The notes below the pieces were generated by a model. That model did no database searches and was not told the DNA's origin. It saw only the letters and a program-made list of their open reading frames with translations. Shown piece after piece: positions 1 through 7,956 of a stretch of 64,000 nt of DNA (position 1 is its first letter; every line of letters starts with the position of its first letter). The translations under genes and the position numbers were made by a program. The DNA comes from Fimbriimonadaceae bacterium (lineage in GTDB: Bacteria > Armatimonadota > UBA10988): contig JADZEX010000044.1 in the NCBI GenBank assembly GCA_020850355.1, positions 113,119 through 177,118 on the forward strand. Direction: 5' to 3'.

Positions 1-710
1 TCCAAGGTCCAGCCAAATGCGCCGACGTCCCGCGGACTGTGGGCGTCCGAGGCCATCACCAGACGGCAGCCGGCGTCGAGCGCGGCCTGCATCAGATCAG
101 GATAGGTGTCGCGGTGCCGCGGGGTGAGCTTCTTGACGGCCAGCTCATTGAGTTCGATCAACGTGTTGTGCGCGGCGGCCGCCGCGAAGACGCCCCGGAA
201 GCCGTCCAACACGGCACCCGCAAAGGCCGGCGTGAGGCCATTTCGGGACAGGAAGATGCCCGGGTGGGCCAGCGTGTCGACGACGGGATTGCTGACCAGT
301 TTGGTGGCCCAGGCGAACCAGCGCTCGACCACCGCGGCCCGCTGGTCAGGGCCGAGCACCGGGTTGTCGTACCACCAGTCCTTGCCGCCAGGGAAATGAT
401 GCGTGCTGGCGATGACGTACGCCAGGCCGTCGGTGTGGGCCACCAGGGAGCCGTCCTCGGCCAGGCCGTCGGCATCGATCTCCGCCCCGACGTAGACGTC
501 GCAGGGCACCTGGTCGGCGACTCGCCGCAGATCGGTCTGAATCCGGTCGACCCGCGCGCGGTGTTGCGGCACGTGCAGGTGCTCCGTGATCGCCACCGCG
601 CGCAGCCCCCGAGCCGCGGCGGCGCGGAGCAGATTGGGCACCAGCATGTCCTCCGCGGCATGACCGCAGTAGACCGTGTGCAGATGCGTGTCAAACGACG
701 GCGCGTCCAC
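1..710 (-). CDS. PHP-domain phosphoesterase (3' end cut off by window edge)
   Basis: This is a metal-dependent PHP-domain phosphoesterase, the fold of histidinol phosphatases and related hydrolases. Reading from the GTG at 710 the protein begins VDAPSFDTHLHTVYCGHAAE, so the HxH metal motif lies at residues 9-11. Further on are an ITEHLH segment, an STHHFPGG segment, a DTLAHPG segment and, near the window edge, MASDAHSPRD, which is the usual order of PHP metal ligands. GGGAG lies six bases before the GTG and supports that start. The C-terminus runs off the left edge. The substrate is unknown; histidinol phosphate is possible, but no his gene is nearby. It is transcribed divergently from the rhodanese gene. 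Confidence 0.8.
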   Translation of the reverse strand, partial: MDAPSFDTHLHTVYCGHAAEDMLVPNLLRAAAARGLRAVAITEHLHVPQHRARVDRIQTDLRRVADQVPCDVYVGAEIDADGLAEDGSLVAHTDGLAYVIASTHHFPGGKDWWYDNPVLGPDQRAAVVERWFAWATKLVSNPVVDTLAHPGIFLSRNGLTPAFAGAVLDGFRGVFAAAAAHNTLIELNELAVKKLTPRHRDTYPDLMQAALDAGCRLVMASDAHSPRDVGAFGWTL

Positions 711-764
711 GGCAGACTCCCGCTGCGTGCTTCCAATCGACAGCCGTTTCTCCTCCCCCGGAAC

Positions 765-793
765 TGGACACCCCCGCGACGACGTTGCATAAT
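765..793 (+). promoter_or_regulatory. Sigma70-type promoter of the rhodanese gene
   Basis: TGGACA (765-770) and CATAAT (788-793) each match the consensus hexamer at five of six bases and are separated by 17 bp. Transcription should begin near position 800, giving a leader of about 29 bases. Confidence 0.6.
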
Positions 794-808
794 ACCAGTA
801 GGGGTATT
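791..808. promoter_or_regulatory. CsoR/CstR-like operator palindrome
   Basis: AATACCAGTAGGGGTATT differs by two bases from the perfect palindrome AATACCCCTAGGGGTATT, the form of operator bound by CsoR-family repressors (copper sensors and the persulfide sensor CstR). It overlaps the -10 box and the expected transcription start of the rhodanese gene, where a repressor would block initiation. The match to that operator class is from memory of the family. The regulator gene is not in this window. Confidence 0.6.
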
Positions 809-828
809 CGGGAACGCGGGAGATGGTG

Positions 829-1395
829 ATGGCGCAAGCGATTGCGAAGCAGGACGGGCCCCGGGATGTCGATGCGGCGACGCTGAAGAACTGGCTGGAC
901 GCCGACCAGGCCGTGCTGATCGATGTCCGCGAGCCGGCGGAGTTTGCGGCGGGGCACATCCCTGGCGCGCTGCTGCTCCCGAGCAGCCGCTTCGAGGTGG
1001 GGCAGGTGCAGCCGGCGCCGGGCAAGATGCTGGTGCTGCACTGCGCCTCGGGCATGCGTGCGGGGGGCGTCTGCGAGAAGCTGTTGGCGGCCGGGTTGAG
1101 CGATGTGTTCATCTACCGCCCTGGGCTGAAGGGTTGGCAGGACGCCGGCTTCGCCGTCGAGGGCACCGGCCGTGGCCCGTTGCCGGTGATGCAGCAGACA
1201 CAGCTCACGGTGGGGGTGATGGTCCTGTTGGGCCTGGCCCTTGGAGTGACGGTCTCGCAGTGGTTCCTGTTGCTGCCCGCGATGGCGGGTGGCGGTCTGC
1301 TGCTAGCCGGCGCCACGGGCAACTGCCCGTTGGCCAACGGCCTTGCCAAACTGCCCTGGAACCAGGGCTGCGGCGGCGGAAGCTGCACGCGCTGA
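829..1395 (+). CDS. Rhodanese-domain membrane protein (rhodanese + DUF2892)
   Basis: This is a sulfurtransferase-type rhodanese domain (about residues 10-105) tethered to the membrane by a DUF2892-like tail, the architecture of E. coli YgaP. The active-site loop is CASGMR, with the catalytic Cys at residue 72. Two hydrophobic segments follow (about 127-160), then the family's GNCPLANGLAKLPWN sequence and a Cys-containing end (GCGGGSCTR). ATG 829 is preferred over ATG 823 because GGGAG sits six bases before it. The CsoR/CstR-like operator over the promoter suggests induction by reactive sulfur or copper, which fits a persulfide-handling enzyme. Length, about 188 residues, is normal for the architecture. 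Confidence 0.85.
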   Translation: MAQAIAKQDGPRDVDAATLKNWLDADQAVLIDVREPAEFAAGHIPGALLLPSSRFEVGQVQPAPGKMLVLHCASGMRAGGVCEKLLAAGLSDVFIYRPGLKGWQDAGFAVEGTGRGPLPVMQQTQLTVGVMVLLGLALGVTVSQWFLLLPAMAGGGLLLAGATGNCPLANGLAKLPWNQGCGGGSCTR

Positions 1396-1413
1396 GCTGG
1401 CTCGAGCGGTCAC

Positions 1414-1442
1414 GAAGCAGCCGGCGCCCGGCCGGCTGCTTC
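1414..1442. terminator. Perfect 12-bp hairpin between convergent genes
   Basis: GAAGCAGCCGGC (1414-1425) and GCCGGCTGCTTC (1431-1442) are perfect inverted arms around a five-base loop. The hairpin sits between the rhodanese stop and the stop of the convergent response regulator, and its last bases belong to that stop region. No T-tract follows on either strand, so it is either a U-less terminator or a 3'-end stabiliser for both transcripts. Confidence 0.65.
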
Positions 1443-1806
1443 AGGCTGCCAGCAGGCTCTGTTCGAAGTCGCGGAGCAGCCCCAGGAGCTGGTCCAACTC
1501 GACCGGCTTCTCGACCACCGAGAGCACATTGGGGTGGCGCAGCAGCATGTCGGGCTCGTCGACGAAGGCCGACAGGACCACCACGCCCGGCGCGGCGGGC
1601 ATGCTGCGGAGCTGCTCGAGGACTTCCCAGCCGGTGACGTGCGGCATCAGCAGGTCCAGCAGCACCAGCGCCGGCTGGTACAGCTCGATCGCCGCGACCA
1701 CGGTATCTCCGTCGGCGACCTCGATCACGTCGTGGCCCCCTTCGCGCAGCACATGGCAGAGCGTGAAGCGGACCAGTCGATCGTCGTCGGCAACCAGGAC
1801 CTTCAT
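1441..1806 (-). CDS. Single-domain response regulator
   Basis: This is a stand-alone receiver (REC) domain of about 121 residues, a phosphorylation switch with no output domain. The acidic pocket is ADDD at residues 6-9, the phospho-acceptor is Asp51 in LLDLLMP, and the conserved Lys lies in VEKPV. ATG 1806 is chosen because GGAGG precedes it by five bases; an upstream in-frame GTG at 1818 would put that ribosome site inside the gene. The partner kinase is unknown. The soluble histidine kinase at 4414-5397 is a candidate only by proximity. Confidence 0.85.
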   Translation of the reverse strand: MKVLVADDDRLVRFTLCHVLREGGHDVIEVADGDTVVAAIELYQPALVLLDLLMPHVTGWEVLEQLRSMPAAPGVVVLSAFVDEPDMLLRHPNVLSVVEKPVELDQLLGLLRDFEQSLLAA

Positions 1807-1872
1807 GGCGGCCTCCACCGGATGGGGCGTTGTCCCACCCGGAGTGCCAGGGCCTCCGGCCGGTGCAGTGCA

Positions 1873-1906
1873 ATGATGGACGTCAAAGCCCCCCTTTGAC
1901 CATCAT
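1873..1906. repeat. Imperfect inverted repeat
   Basis: ATGATGG...TCAAAG and CTTTGA...CCATCAT form arms of 13 matched bases interrupted by a three-base insertion (ACG) on one side, with a C-rich loop. It lies in the 210-bp gap between the two response regulators. It may be a weak terminator for the upstream regulator or a binding site. No T-tract follows. Confidence 0.4.
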
Positions 1907-1923
1907 GAAGCCAGATCGGTGAT

Positions 1924-1973
1924 GCTGTCAGGCAGCGTTTGCGTGGTAACTTGGTGACAGCTCTTGCGCTGCC
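1924..1973 (-). other. Interleaved inverted repeats, possible pseudoknot
   Basis: Four arms occur in the order A-B-A'-B': GCTGTCA (1924-1930), GGCAGCG (1931-1937), TGACAGC (1955-1961) and CGCTGCC (1967-1973). A pairs exactly with A' and B with B', which is pseudoknot topology. The element lies between the stop of the OmpR-type regulator and the start of the single-domain regulator. Its function is unknown and chance is possible in GC-rich DNA. Confidence 0.35.
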
Positions 1974-2016
1974 GTGACGAGGCGAGCCGCAGCGCGGGTG
2001 AGGGAGCGCCGGAGAC

Positions 2017-2748
2017 TCACTCGCTGATCGGCTCAGGCTGCACCACATCGAGGATCCCGGCGTTCAGCAAGTACCCGCGATAGCGGCGGGTCTCGAGGTG
2101 CTTACCCAGTCCGCCGGCCTGGTCGAGCTTCTTGCGGAGCCGGTAGATGTGAACTTCGAGGGTCTTCGATTCCGCCTCGACATCGCCCTCCCAGACCAAC
2201 TGCGTCAGGCGGTCTTTCGACATCAGGGTGCCGATGTTGGTGCAGAGGCTCAGCAGCAGGTCGAACTCTTTGCCCGGAAACTCGATCACCTGACCGAACA
2301 CGGTAACGTTCTGCGAGCGGGTGTCGATATGGAGCGGGCCAAAGGTCTTGAGGTGACCCTCGCTGGGCGCCTGGCGCTCGATACTGACGCGGCGCAGCAC
2401 GGCCCGTACGCGGCCGACCACCGATTCGCGCTGGAATGGTTTGGTGATGAAGTCATCGGCACCGGCCTCGAGGCCGACGATCTCGTCGTAGAGCTGGTCG
2501 CGCGCCGTCACGAAGATGATCGGAATGCGGCTGAACTGCCGGATCCGCCGGCAGCACTCGAAGCCATCGACCTCCGGCATCATGATGTCGAGGGTCACCA
2601 GCTCGTACTCGCCACGGCGCAACATGGCGATGGCCTCTTCGGCGTTGAACGCCTCGTCGACCGTATAGCCGGCCGCGCGCAGGATGATTCGTAGCAGTTC
2701 GCGGGTGTTGGGATCGTCGTCGACGACCAGCACACGACCCTCGCTCAT
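2017..2748 (-). CDS. OmpR/PhoB-type response regulator
   Basis: This is a DNA-binding response regulator of 243 residues. The N-terminal receiver has the acidic residues VVDDD (8-12), phospho-acceptor Asp54 (TLDIMMP), Thr81 and Lys103 (ITKPF). The C-terminal half (about 135-230) is an OmpR-type winged helix, with the recognition-helix region ending in VHIYRLRKKL and the wing ETRRYRGYLL. GGAGG lies five bases before the ATG. It sits 14 bases downstream of a small membrane protein and is probably in one transcript with it, from the promoter at 3063-3091. The cognate kinase is not adjacent. Confidence 0.93.
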   Translation of the reverse strand: MSEGRVLVVDDDPNTRELLRIILRAAGYTVDEAFNAEEAIAMLRRGEYELVTLDIMMPEVDGFECCRRIRQFSRIPIIFVTARDQLYDEIVGLEAGADDFITKPFQRESVVGRVRAVLRRVSIERQAPSEGHLKTFGPLHIDTRSQNVTVFGQVIEFPGKEFDLLLSLCTNIGTLMSKDRLTQLVWEGDVEAESKTLEVHIYRLRKKLDQAGGLGKHLETRRYRGYLLNAGILDVVQPEPISE

Positions 2749-2762
2749 GGGTGCCTCCGGAT

Positions 2763-3032
2763 CTATCCGTCCCGCTTCAGCTCGCTGAGCACCCGCAACG
2801 CCCGTTGCACGGCCAGGGACCCGACTCCGACCAGCAGCCAGCTCAACACAGTCATCCCCAGAAAGCTCCTGCTGGCCACTGCCCAGGATCGCGCCATCGC
2901 CTCATCACCGGCCTGCCGTGTGGTCTGCTTCTGGAACCAGCAGTAAGTCGCCAGCAGCGGCAGCCCCAACAGCAGCAATCCGCCGCCCCAGAGCATCCAG
3001 CGCAGCCAGTGTAGCGGTTCTGGTCCGTCCAT
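2763..3032 (-). CDS. Small two-helix membrane protein, function unknown
   Basis: An 89-residue protein with two hydrophobic helices, about residues 11-32 and 57-76, joined by a polar loop containing KQTTRQAGDE. I do not recognise a family. GGGAG five bases before the ATG, a good promoter upstream and close spacing to the OmpR-type regulator argue that it is a real gene. An accessory or sensory partner of that regulator is a guess from position only. Confidence 0.65.
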   Translation of the reverse strand: MDGPEPLHWLRWMLWGGGLLLLGLPLLATYCWFQKQTTRQAGDEAMARSWAVASRSFLGMTVLSWLLVGVGSLAVQRALRVLSELKRDG

Positions 3033-3062
3033 CGCTGCTCCCGTGGGGCCGCGCCAGCCCCC

Positions 3063-3091
3063 AATCTACCACACGCCACGCCCGCCGCCAA
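3063..3091 (-). promoter_or_regulatory. Promoter of the membrane protein/response regulator pair
   Basis: On the minus strand TTGGCG (3086-3091) and TAGATT (3063-3068) are separated by exactly 17 bp. The start would be near 3056, about 24 bases before the ATG at 3032. Confidence 0.5.
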
Positions 3092-3119
3092 ATGCGCCAC
3101 CTGACCGCTGCGTGAACGC

Positions 3120-4343
3120 TCATTCGGCAGCCAGCGGCGGGACCTCCTGGGCCAGGGCCGCCAGCAGCCCGGCGACCCGCGCGCGCAGCTCCGTGGTGAC
3201 GGCCGTCACCGCCGCTCGCCGGTCCTGTTCGTACGCGGCCAGGTGGTCGGCCAGGTGGATCGGCTCGCCGACCCGGACGATGGCCCGCCGCGGGCCGTAG
3301 ACCAGATCGCGGCCGGAGACTTCCTTCTCCAGACGACCGATCACATCGAGGTACCGCTCGGCGGAGGGGTAGGACTTGACGTACTCGTCGCGCACCGCCT
3401 GGAAGGTCTGCAGGCAGGCCAGATCGCGGTACACCTGCTGCCAGAAGGCCCGCCGGCTGGCCGGCAGACTGGCCGCGTCGAGGCGCTCCTCGAGGGCGTT
3501 GAAGAGCCGCCGCAGCCGTTCGGGGGTGGTCTCGTGCGGCAGCGGGCGGACCTCCAGAGCGGCCGAGTGGCGGCTCAGCAGCTCGCGGTAGAGCCGCTCC
3601 AGGCGGTGATCGAGGGTTTCCTGCTCGGCCACCGCCAGCCCACTGCGACGCTCCAGGCGCGACAGCACGGCCTGGCCCACCCGGCGCAGGCGGTCGTACC
3701 GCCCGAGCCGTAGCGGCGGCAGCCGCAACTGCTCCTCGAGCCGCGCCAGACGCGCGTCGATCACCGCCGTCATGTCCTTCAGGTAGGCATACTTGATGGC
3801 GATTGGCAGCAGCTTGACATCCGCCCCGAGGCCCGCCTTCTGGCGGTCCTGAGCACCCCAGAAGCCGAGCTGCGCGATGCCCTCCTGGAAGGCGATCAGG
3901 GTGTCGTTGAGGCCGTAGGTCTCGCCCTCGGGGAACGCCAAGATCGCCCGCCCGTCGCGCAGGTGCTCGCGGGTCGCGGCGAACGCGGCCCGGTCGGTCG
4001 TGCCCCGGCGGATGCTGTAGCCGCCGATACCCCGCAGAAACGGGATCGCCCAGACGACGTCCTGCATCGTGCTCGCCGCGATCATGTAGCGTGCCTGGGC
4101 GCTGACATGGTCGAGCTGCTCGAACACCAGCACCGGTTCGTGCAGCGACGGGTGGTTCGGGCAGATCAGCGCCGGCCCGCGGGTGACCGCCTGGAGCCGC
4201 GCCAGGTCCGGCGGATCGAGCCGCACGTGGTGGATGCGCATCCAGAACTTCTTCAGCCCCGGCACCACGACAAACCGCGCGAAGGCTTTCCACAGCAGGC
4301 TCGGCTGCGGTCCGAGGTACTTGAAGCGCGCTCGACCAGCCAC
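3120..4343 (-). CDS. PlsC-like lysophospholipid/glycerolipid acyltransferase
   Basis: This is a membrane-associated acyltransferase of the PlsC family (PF01553-type) that would move an acyl chain onto a lipid hydroxyl. Motif I reads NHPSLHEP, with His64 four residues before Glu69 where the family normally has Asp (HX4D). Motif III is FPEGETYG (137-144). About 250 further residues, largely helical and charged, follow the catalytic domain, so the 407-residue protein is longer than a minimal PlsC. GTG 4343 is chosen because GGAGG lies five bases before it; the reading frame stays open to 4415, but that would overlap the divergent kinase start. The substrate is unknown. Confidence 0.75.
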   Translation of the reverse strand: MAGRARFKYLGPQPSLLWKAFARFVVVPGLKKFWMRIHHVRLDPPDLARLQAVTRGPALICPNHPSLHEPVLVFEQLDHVSAQARYMIAASTMQDVVWAIPFLRGIGGYSIRRGTTDRAAFAATREHLRDGRAILAFPEGETYGLNDTLIAFQEGIAQLGFWGAQDRQKAGLGADVKLLPIAIKYAYLKDMTAVIDARLARLEEQLRLPPLRLGRYDRLRRVGQAVLSRLERRSGLAVAEQETLDHRLERLYRELLSRHSAALEVRPLPHETTPERLRRLFNALEERLDAASLPASRRAFWQQVYRDLACLQTFQAVRDEYVKSYPSAERYLDVIGRLEKEVSGRDLVYGPRRAIVRVGEPIHLADHLAAYEQDRRAAVTAVTTELRARVAGLLAALAQEVPPLAAE

Positions 4344-4413
4344 GGCCCCCTCCAATCCGAGTTCACTTTGGAGTCGCCGAGACGTGCCAGAGGCTCGGCA
4401 TATAACCCATACC

Positions 4414-5397
4414 ATGAGTACCTACCAGGCCGTTCTGCAAGTGTCCGATCCCGATCTGGCCGCACTCGCGCAGCAGGCGCTGAGCGAGCTCGGGATGGCA
4501 GTGCTGCGCGAGCCGGGCGATCCGGCGGTGGTGGGCATCGCCGATGGCGACCCGGCCACGGCCCGCGCGGCGCTCGGCAGCGAGTTGCCGCTGCTGCTGC
4601 TGGGTGGCGCCCCCGAAACGGCCGACGACTCCACCGAAGTGCTGGCCGGCGTCGCCAGCGTGCGGCGGATCCGCCGCCTGGCGGCCGCCCTCTGCGAGCG
4701 CTCGCCGCGCGAGCTCCGCCGGCTGACGCAGGTGGCCGGTCTGCTCCACGACGTGCGGCTGGCCTGGTGCCAGACGCTCGGCTACCTCGATGTCCTCGCC
4801 CTCGCCGAGCCGTCGCTGCCGCGGGCGCAGCTCGCCGACCTGTCACAGGCGCGGTACGCCGCTCGGCGGGCCGCGGCGCTGTTGGACGGCATGTTGGACC
4901 TGCTCCGACAGACTGCCGGCGCGCCGCCGCGGTTGGAGCGTTGCGATCTGGCCGAGCTGGCCGGCGAGACGCTGGCCGTCGCCGGCGGCTCGGGGAAGCT
5001 CGCCCAGATCACCCTGCAGCTCGATGCCGGGCGGGGCGACTGGGCCGTGCTGGCCGACCGCGCGGCGCTCGAACGGATCCTCCTGAACCTGGTCGACAAC
5101 GCGATTCGCCACTCGCCGCCGCAGGGCCAGGTGAGCGTCACGCTGAGCGAGGCGGACGACGACTTGGAGCTGGTGGTGGCCGACCAGGGGCGCGGTCTGA
5201 GCGGGGTGGGGGACGACCTCTTCCGACCGTTCCAGAGCGGCGGCCGCGGGGCTGGGATCGGCCTCAGCATCGCCCGTGACCTGGCTCGCCAGGCGGGCGG
5301 CGACCTTCAGGCGTCGAACCGGCCTGGCGGTGGCAGCGCCTTCACGCTGCGCTGGCCACGGCTGCTCACCAGCCCCGAGCGACGTCGCGCACGCTGA
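4414..5397 (+). CDS. Soluble histidine kinase
   Basis: A cytoplasmic histidine kinase of 327 residues with no membrane segment. Residues 1-90 resemble a receiver domain that lacks the phosphorylatable Asp. The probable phospho-His is His112 in LLHDVRLA, which lacks the Pro of the usual H-E-L-R-T-P box. The ATPase domain is complete: NLVDNAIRHSP (N box), DQGRGL (G1) and GAGIGLSI (G2). A TATAAC about seven bases before the ATG would fit a short-leader transcript, though I found no matching -35. Its last 32 bases overlap the convergent rseP. The partner regulator is not certain; two lie within 3.5 kb. Confidence 0.85.
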   Translation: MSTYQAVLQVSDPDLAALAQQALSELGMAVLREPGDPAVVGIADGDPATARAALGSELPLLLLGGAPETADDSTEVLAGVASVRRIRRLAAALCERSPRELRRLTQVAGLLHDVRLAWCQTLGYLDVLALAEPSLPRAQLADLSQARYAARRAAALLDGMLDLLRQTAGAPPRLERCDLAELAGETLAVAGGSGKLAQITLQLDAGRGDWAVLADRAALERILLNLVDNAIRHSPPQGQVSVTLSEADDDLELVVADQGRGLSGVGDDLFRPFQSGGRGAGIGLSIARDLARQAGGDLQASNRPGGGSAFTLRWPRLLTSPERRRAR

Positions 5398-6811
5398 CCA
5401 GCACCATCAACAGCAGCAGCAGCACCAGCCCGACAGCGTGGATGTAGCCTTCGATCTGGCGCACCAACCGCGCGCTGGCTTCCTTGAACCCGACCAGCCG
5501 CAGCGCCCGGCGCGCGACGGGGGTCAGTAGCACGAAGATAATCCGTCCGCCGTCGAGGGCCGGCAGCGGCAGCAGGTTGAAGACGCCGATCATGATCGAC
5601 AGCAGCCCCGCCCAGTTGATCAGATCCCAGGCCCCCAGGAAGGCCTGCTCCGAGAGCAACTTGACGATCTGCACCGGCCCGCCGACCTGATCGAACTTGC
5701 GTCCAGTGAACAGATCGACAATGGAGCGCAGCACGTTGTGCAGCACTTCGTAGCTGGTGCGGCACCCTTCGACCAGCGCCGCGCCGGCGCCCAGGCGGTG
5801 GAACTCCCGTTGCAGCGCCAGCCCGGCTTCGCCCAACAGGTACGTCTCGACCCGGCGGTCGTCTTCGTTCTGGCCTGGCTGCAGCTTGGCCAGCCGCTGG
5901 TCCTTGCGGGGCCGCGGCACCACGGTCAGGTCGTGGAGCTGGCCGCCGCGAGCGACCTGCAGGACCACCCCCGGCAAGGTCACCTCGCCGGGATCGCGCA
6001 GTTCGTCGGCCTCCGGGACCTGTTGCAGGGCCAGCAGGATGTCGGTGGGCTGGGCGACTGGCGTGCCATTGACGGCGACGATCCGGTCATCGGGCAAGAG
6101 CCCGGCCTGCCGCGCCGGACCCGCCGGCTCGGTGTGGCTGACCACGGGCAGATAGACCCGGTCGGCGAACTCGACCCCAATCTTGTAGCCGCTGCCGGTC
6201 CGCCCGGCCTGGGGCGTCAGCGTCACGGCGCGAGTCAGCTCGCCCTGCTGCAGCGTGACCTGCAGCGGTCGCCCGCCCGACTGCTGGACCGCCGCCTTGA
6301 CCTGGTCGGGCTGCTGCGTCGGACGGCCGTCGACCGCTGCGATCCGCCAGCCGGGCGCGACCCCAGCGACGTCGGCGGCCGACCCTGCGACCACCTTGGC
6401 GACCGTCGTGTCGGGCCGCGGCGGGACGCCCCAGAGGCCGAACAGCAGACAGAAGATCACCACCGCCAAGAGCACATTGAAGGCCGCGCCCGCCACCAGC
6501 GTGGCGACCTGCTGGTAGACCGGCCGCGCGTAGAAGGTGTGCGGCGCCACCTCGGCGGTGGGCTCCCCCTCCAGGCCGCGAATCCGGACGTAACCCATGA
6601 AGAGGAACGGGCAGACCCGGTACAGCGTCTCGCCGCGACGGCGCGACCAGATGGTCGGACCAACGCCGACCGCGAACTCGTCGACCTCCATCCGCGACCA
6701 CTTCGCGACCAGGAAGTGCCCGAGTTCGTGGATCAGGATGATGCCGCCGAGCACGCAGACGATCTGCAGGCCGCGCAGCAACTTGAACCAGATGGCGTGG
6801 TCTTCGAACAC
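5366..6811 (-). CDS. rseP: RseP-type site-2 intramembrane zinc metalloprotease
   Basis: An intramembrane protease that cuts transmembrane substrates such as anti-sigma factors. The zinc motif HELGH (28-32) lies in the first membrane helix and the third ligand region is NLLPLPALDGGR near the C-terminus. Two PDZ domains lie between (about 120-190 and 200-260), with a long charged segment after the second, so at 481 residues it is a little longer than typical RseP. The GTG start follows the dxr stop by two bases and the ribosome site GAGG lies within dxr. Its place after dxr in a cell-envelope operon is standard. Its 3' end overlaps the convergent kinase gene. Confidence 0.95.
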   Translation of the reverse strand: MFEDHAIWFKLLRGLQIVCVLGGIILIHELGHFLVAKWSRMEVDEFAVGVGPTIWSRRRGETLYRVCPFLFMGYVRIRGLEGEPTAEVAPHTFYARPVYQQVATLVAGAAFNVLLAVVIFCLLFGLWGVPPRPDTTVAKVVAGSAADVAGVAPGWRIAAVDGRPTQQPDQVKAAVQQSGGRPLQVTLQQGELTRAVTLTPQAGRTGSGYKIGVEFADRVYLPVVSHTEPAGPARQAGLLPDDRIVAVNGTPVAQPTDILLALQQVPEADELRDPGEVTLPGVVLQVARGGQLHDLTVVPRPRKDQRLAKLQPGQNEDDRRVETYLLGEAGLALQREFHRLGAGAALVEGCRTSYEVLHNVLRSIVDLFTGRKFDQVGGPVQIVKLLSEQAFLGAWDLINWAGLLSIMIGVFNLLPLPALDGGRIIFVLLTPVARRALRLVGFKEASARLVRQIEGYIHAVGLVLLLLLMVLVSVRDVARGW

Positions 6812-6813
6812 CC

Positions 6814-7956
6814 TCAGCTCACCTCTTGGGCCGCTCGGCGGGCCCAGGCGTCGGCCGCCAGCAGCGTGGCCAGATCGCTGGCGGCCTGTACCTCATGTTG
6901 GTGCATCACGGTCTCGACGGTCTCTGCAATCTGCAAGAAGCGCAGCTCACCGGCCAGGAACCGGTCGACAGCCACTTCGTTGGCGGCGTTCATCACCGCC
7001 GGCAGGGTGCCCCCGGCGCGGGCCGCCGCATAGGCCAGGCCGAGACAGGGAAAGGCGTCGAAGTCCGGCGGCTCAAAAGTGAGCTGTCCGACGGCCGCCA
7101 GATCGAGCCGCCGGCGCGGACTGACCTGGCGCGCGGGGAAGGTCAGCGCGAACTGGATCGGCGTGCGCATGTCGGGGTAGTCCATCTGCGCCAGCACACT
7201 CCCGTCGCGAAACTCGACCATCGAGTGAATGATGCTCTGCGGGTGGAGCAGCACGTCGACTTGATCCACCGGCAGTCCGAACAGCCACCGCGCCTCGATC
7301 ACCTCGAGCCCCTTGTTCATCAAGGTGCTGCTGTCGATGGTGATCTTCGGACCCATCTTCCAGGTCGGATGCGCCAAAGCCTCGGCCACGCCGACCGCGG
7401 CCAGGTCTGCCCGAGTCTTACCCCGGAACGGACCGCCCGAAGCAGTCAAGATCAGACGCGCCACGCTGGCGGGATCTTCACCGCGCAGGCACTGGTAGAT
7501 CGCCGAGTGCTCGCTGTCGATGGGAACCAGCGGCTGGCCGTTACGGCGGCTCAGCGCCATGATCAGCTCGCCCGCGATCACCAGCGGTTCTTTGTTGGCC
7601 GGAGCGACGCGCTTGCCGGCCTGCAGCGCCGCCAGAATCGGCGGCAGCCCGAGCGCGCCGGTGACCGCGGCGACCACCAGCTCGGCCCGGGCGACGGTGG
7701 CCACGGTCAGCAGGCCCGCCGGCCCGACCTCGATGGGCGTGGACCGCCCGACGCGCTCGATCAGCGCGGTGCGGCTGGCCTCGTCGGCGACGGCCACCAG
7801 CTCGGGCCGCAACAGCCGCATCTGCGCCGCCAGCAGCTCGACATTGCGGCCGGCCGCCAGGGCGACCACCTGGTATTCGTCGCCCAGGCTCTGCACCACA
7901 TCGATGGTCTGCGTGCCGATGGAGCCGGTCGACCCGAGCAGCGCGATTCGCGTCAT
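6814..7956 (-). CDS. dxr: 1-deoxy-D-xylulose 5-phosphate reductoisomerase
   Basis: The enzyme converts 1-deoxyxylulose 5-phosphate to methylerythritol 4-phosphate with NADPH, the committed step of the MEP isoprenoid pathway. The N-terminal Rossmann motif is LLGSTGSIGTQT. Downstream are NKEPLVIAGE, IDSEHSAIYQ, TASGGPFRG and KITIDSSTLMNKGLEVIEA, all hallmarks of Dxr. The ATG at 7956 overlaps the stop of the preceding gene (ATGA), which indicates translational coupling; an open frame continues upstream to 8496 but is a shadow of that gene. The length, 380 residues, is typical. With uppS it supplies and uses isoprenoids for the cell-wall lipid carrier. Confidence 0.96.
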   Translation of the reverse strand: MTRIALLGSTGSIGTQTIDVVQSLGDEYQVVALAAGRNVELLAAQMRLLRPELVAVADEASRTALIERVGRSTPIEVGPAGLLTVATVARAELVVAAVTGALGLPPILAALQAGKRVAPANKEPLVIAGELIMALSRRNGQPLVPIDSEHSAIYQCLRGEDPASVARLILTASGGPFRGKTRADLAAVGVAEALAHPTWKMGPKITIDSSTLMNKGLEVIEARWLFGLPVDQVDVLLHPQSIIHSMVEFRDGSVLAQMDYPDMRTPIQFALTFPARQVSPRRRLDLAAVGQLTFEPPDFDAFPCLGLAYAAARAGGTLPAVMNAANEVAVDRFLAGELRFLQIAETVETVMHQHEVQAASDLATLLAADAWARRAAQEVS

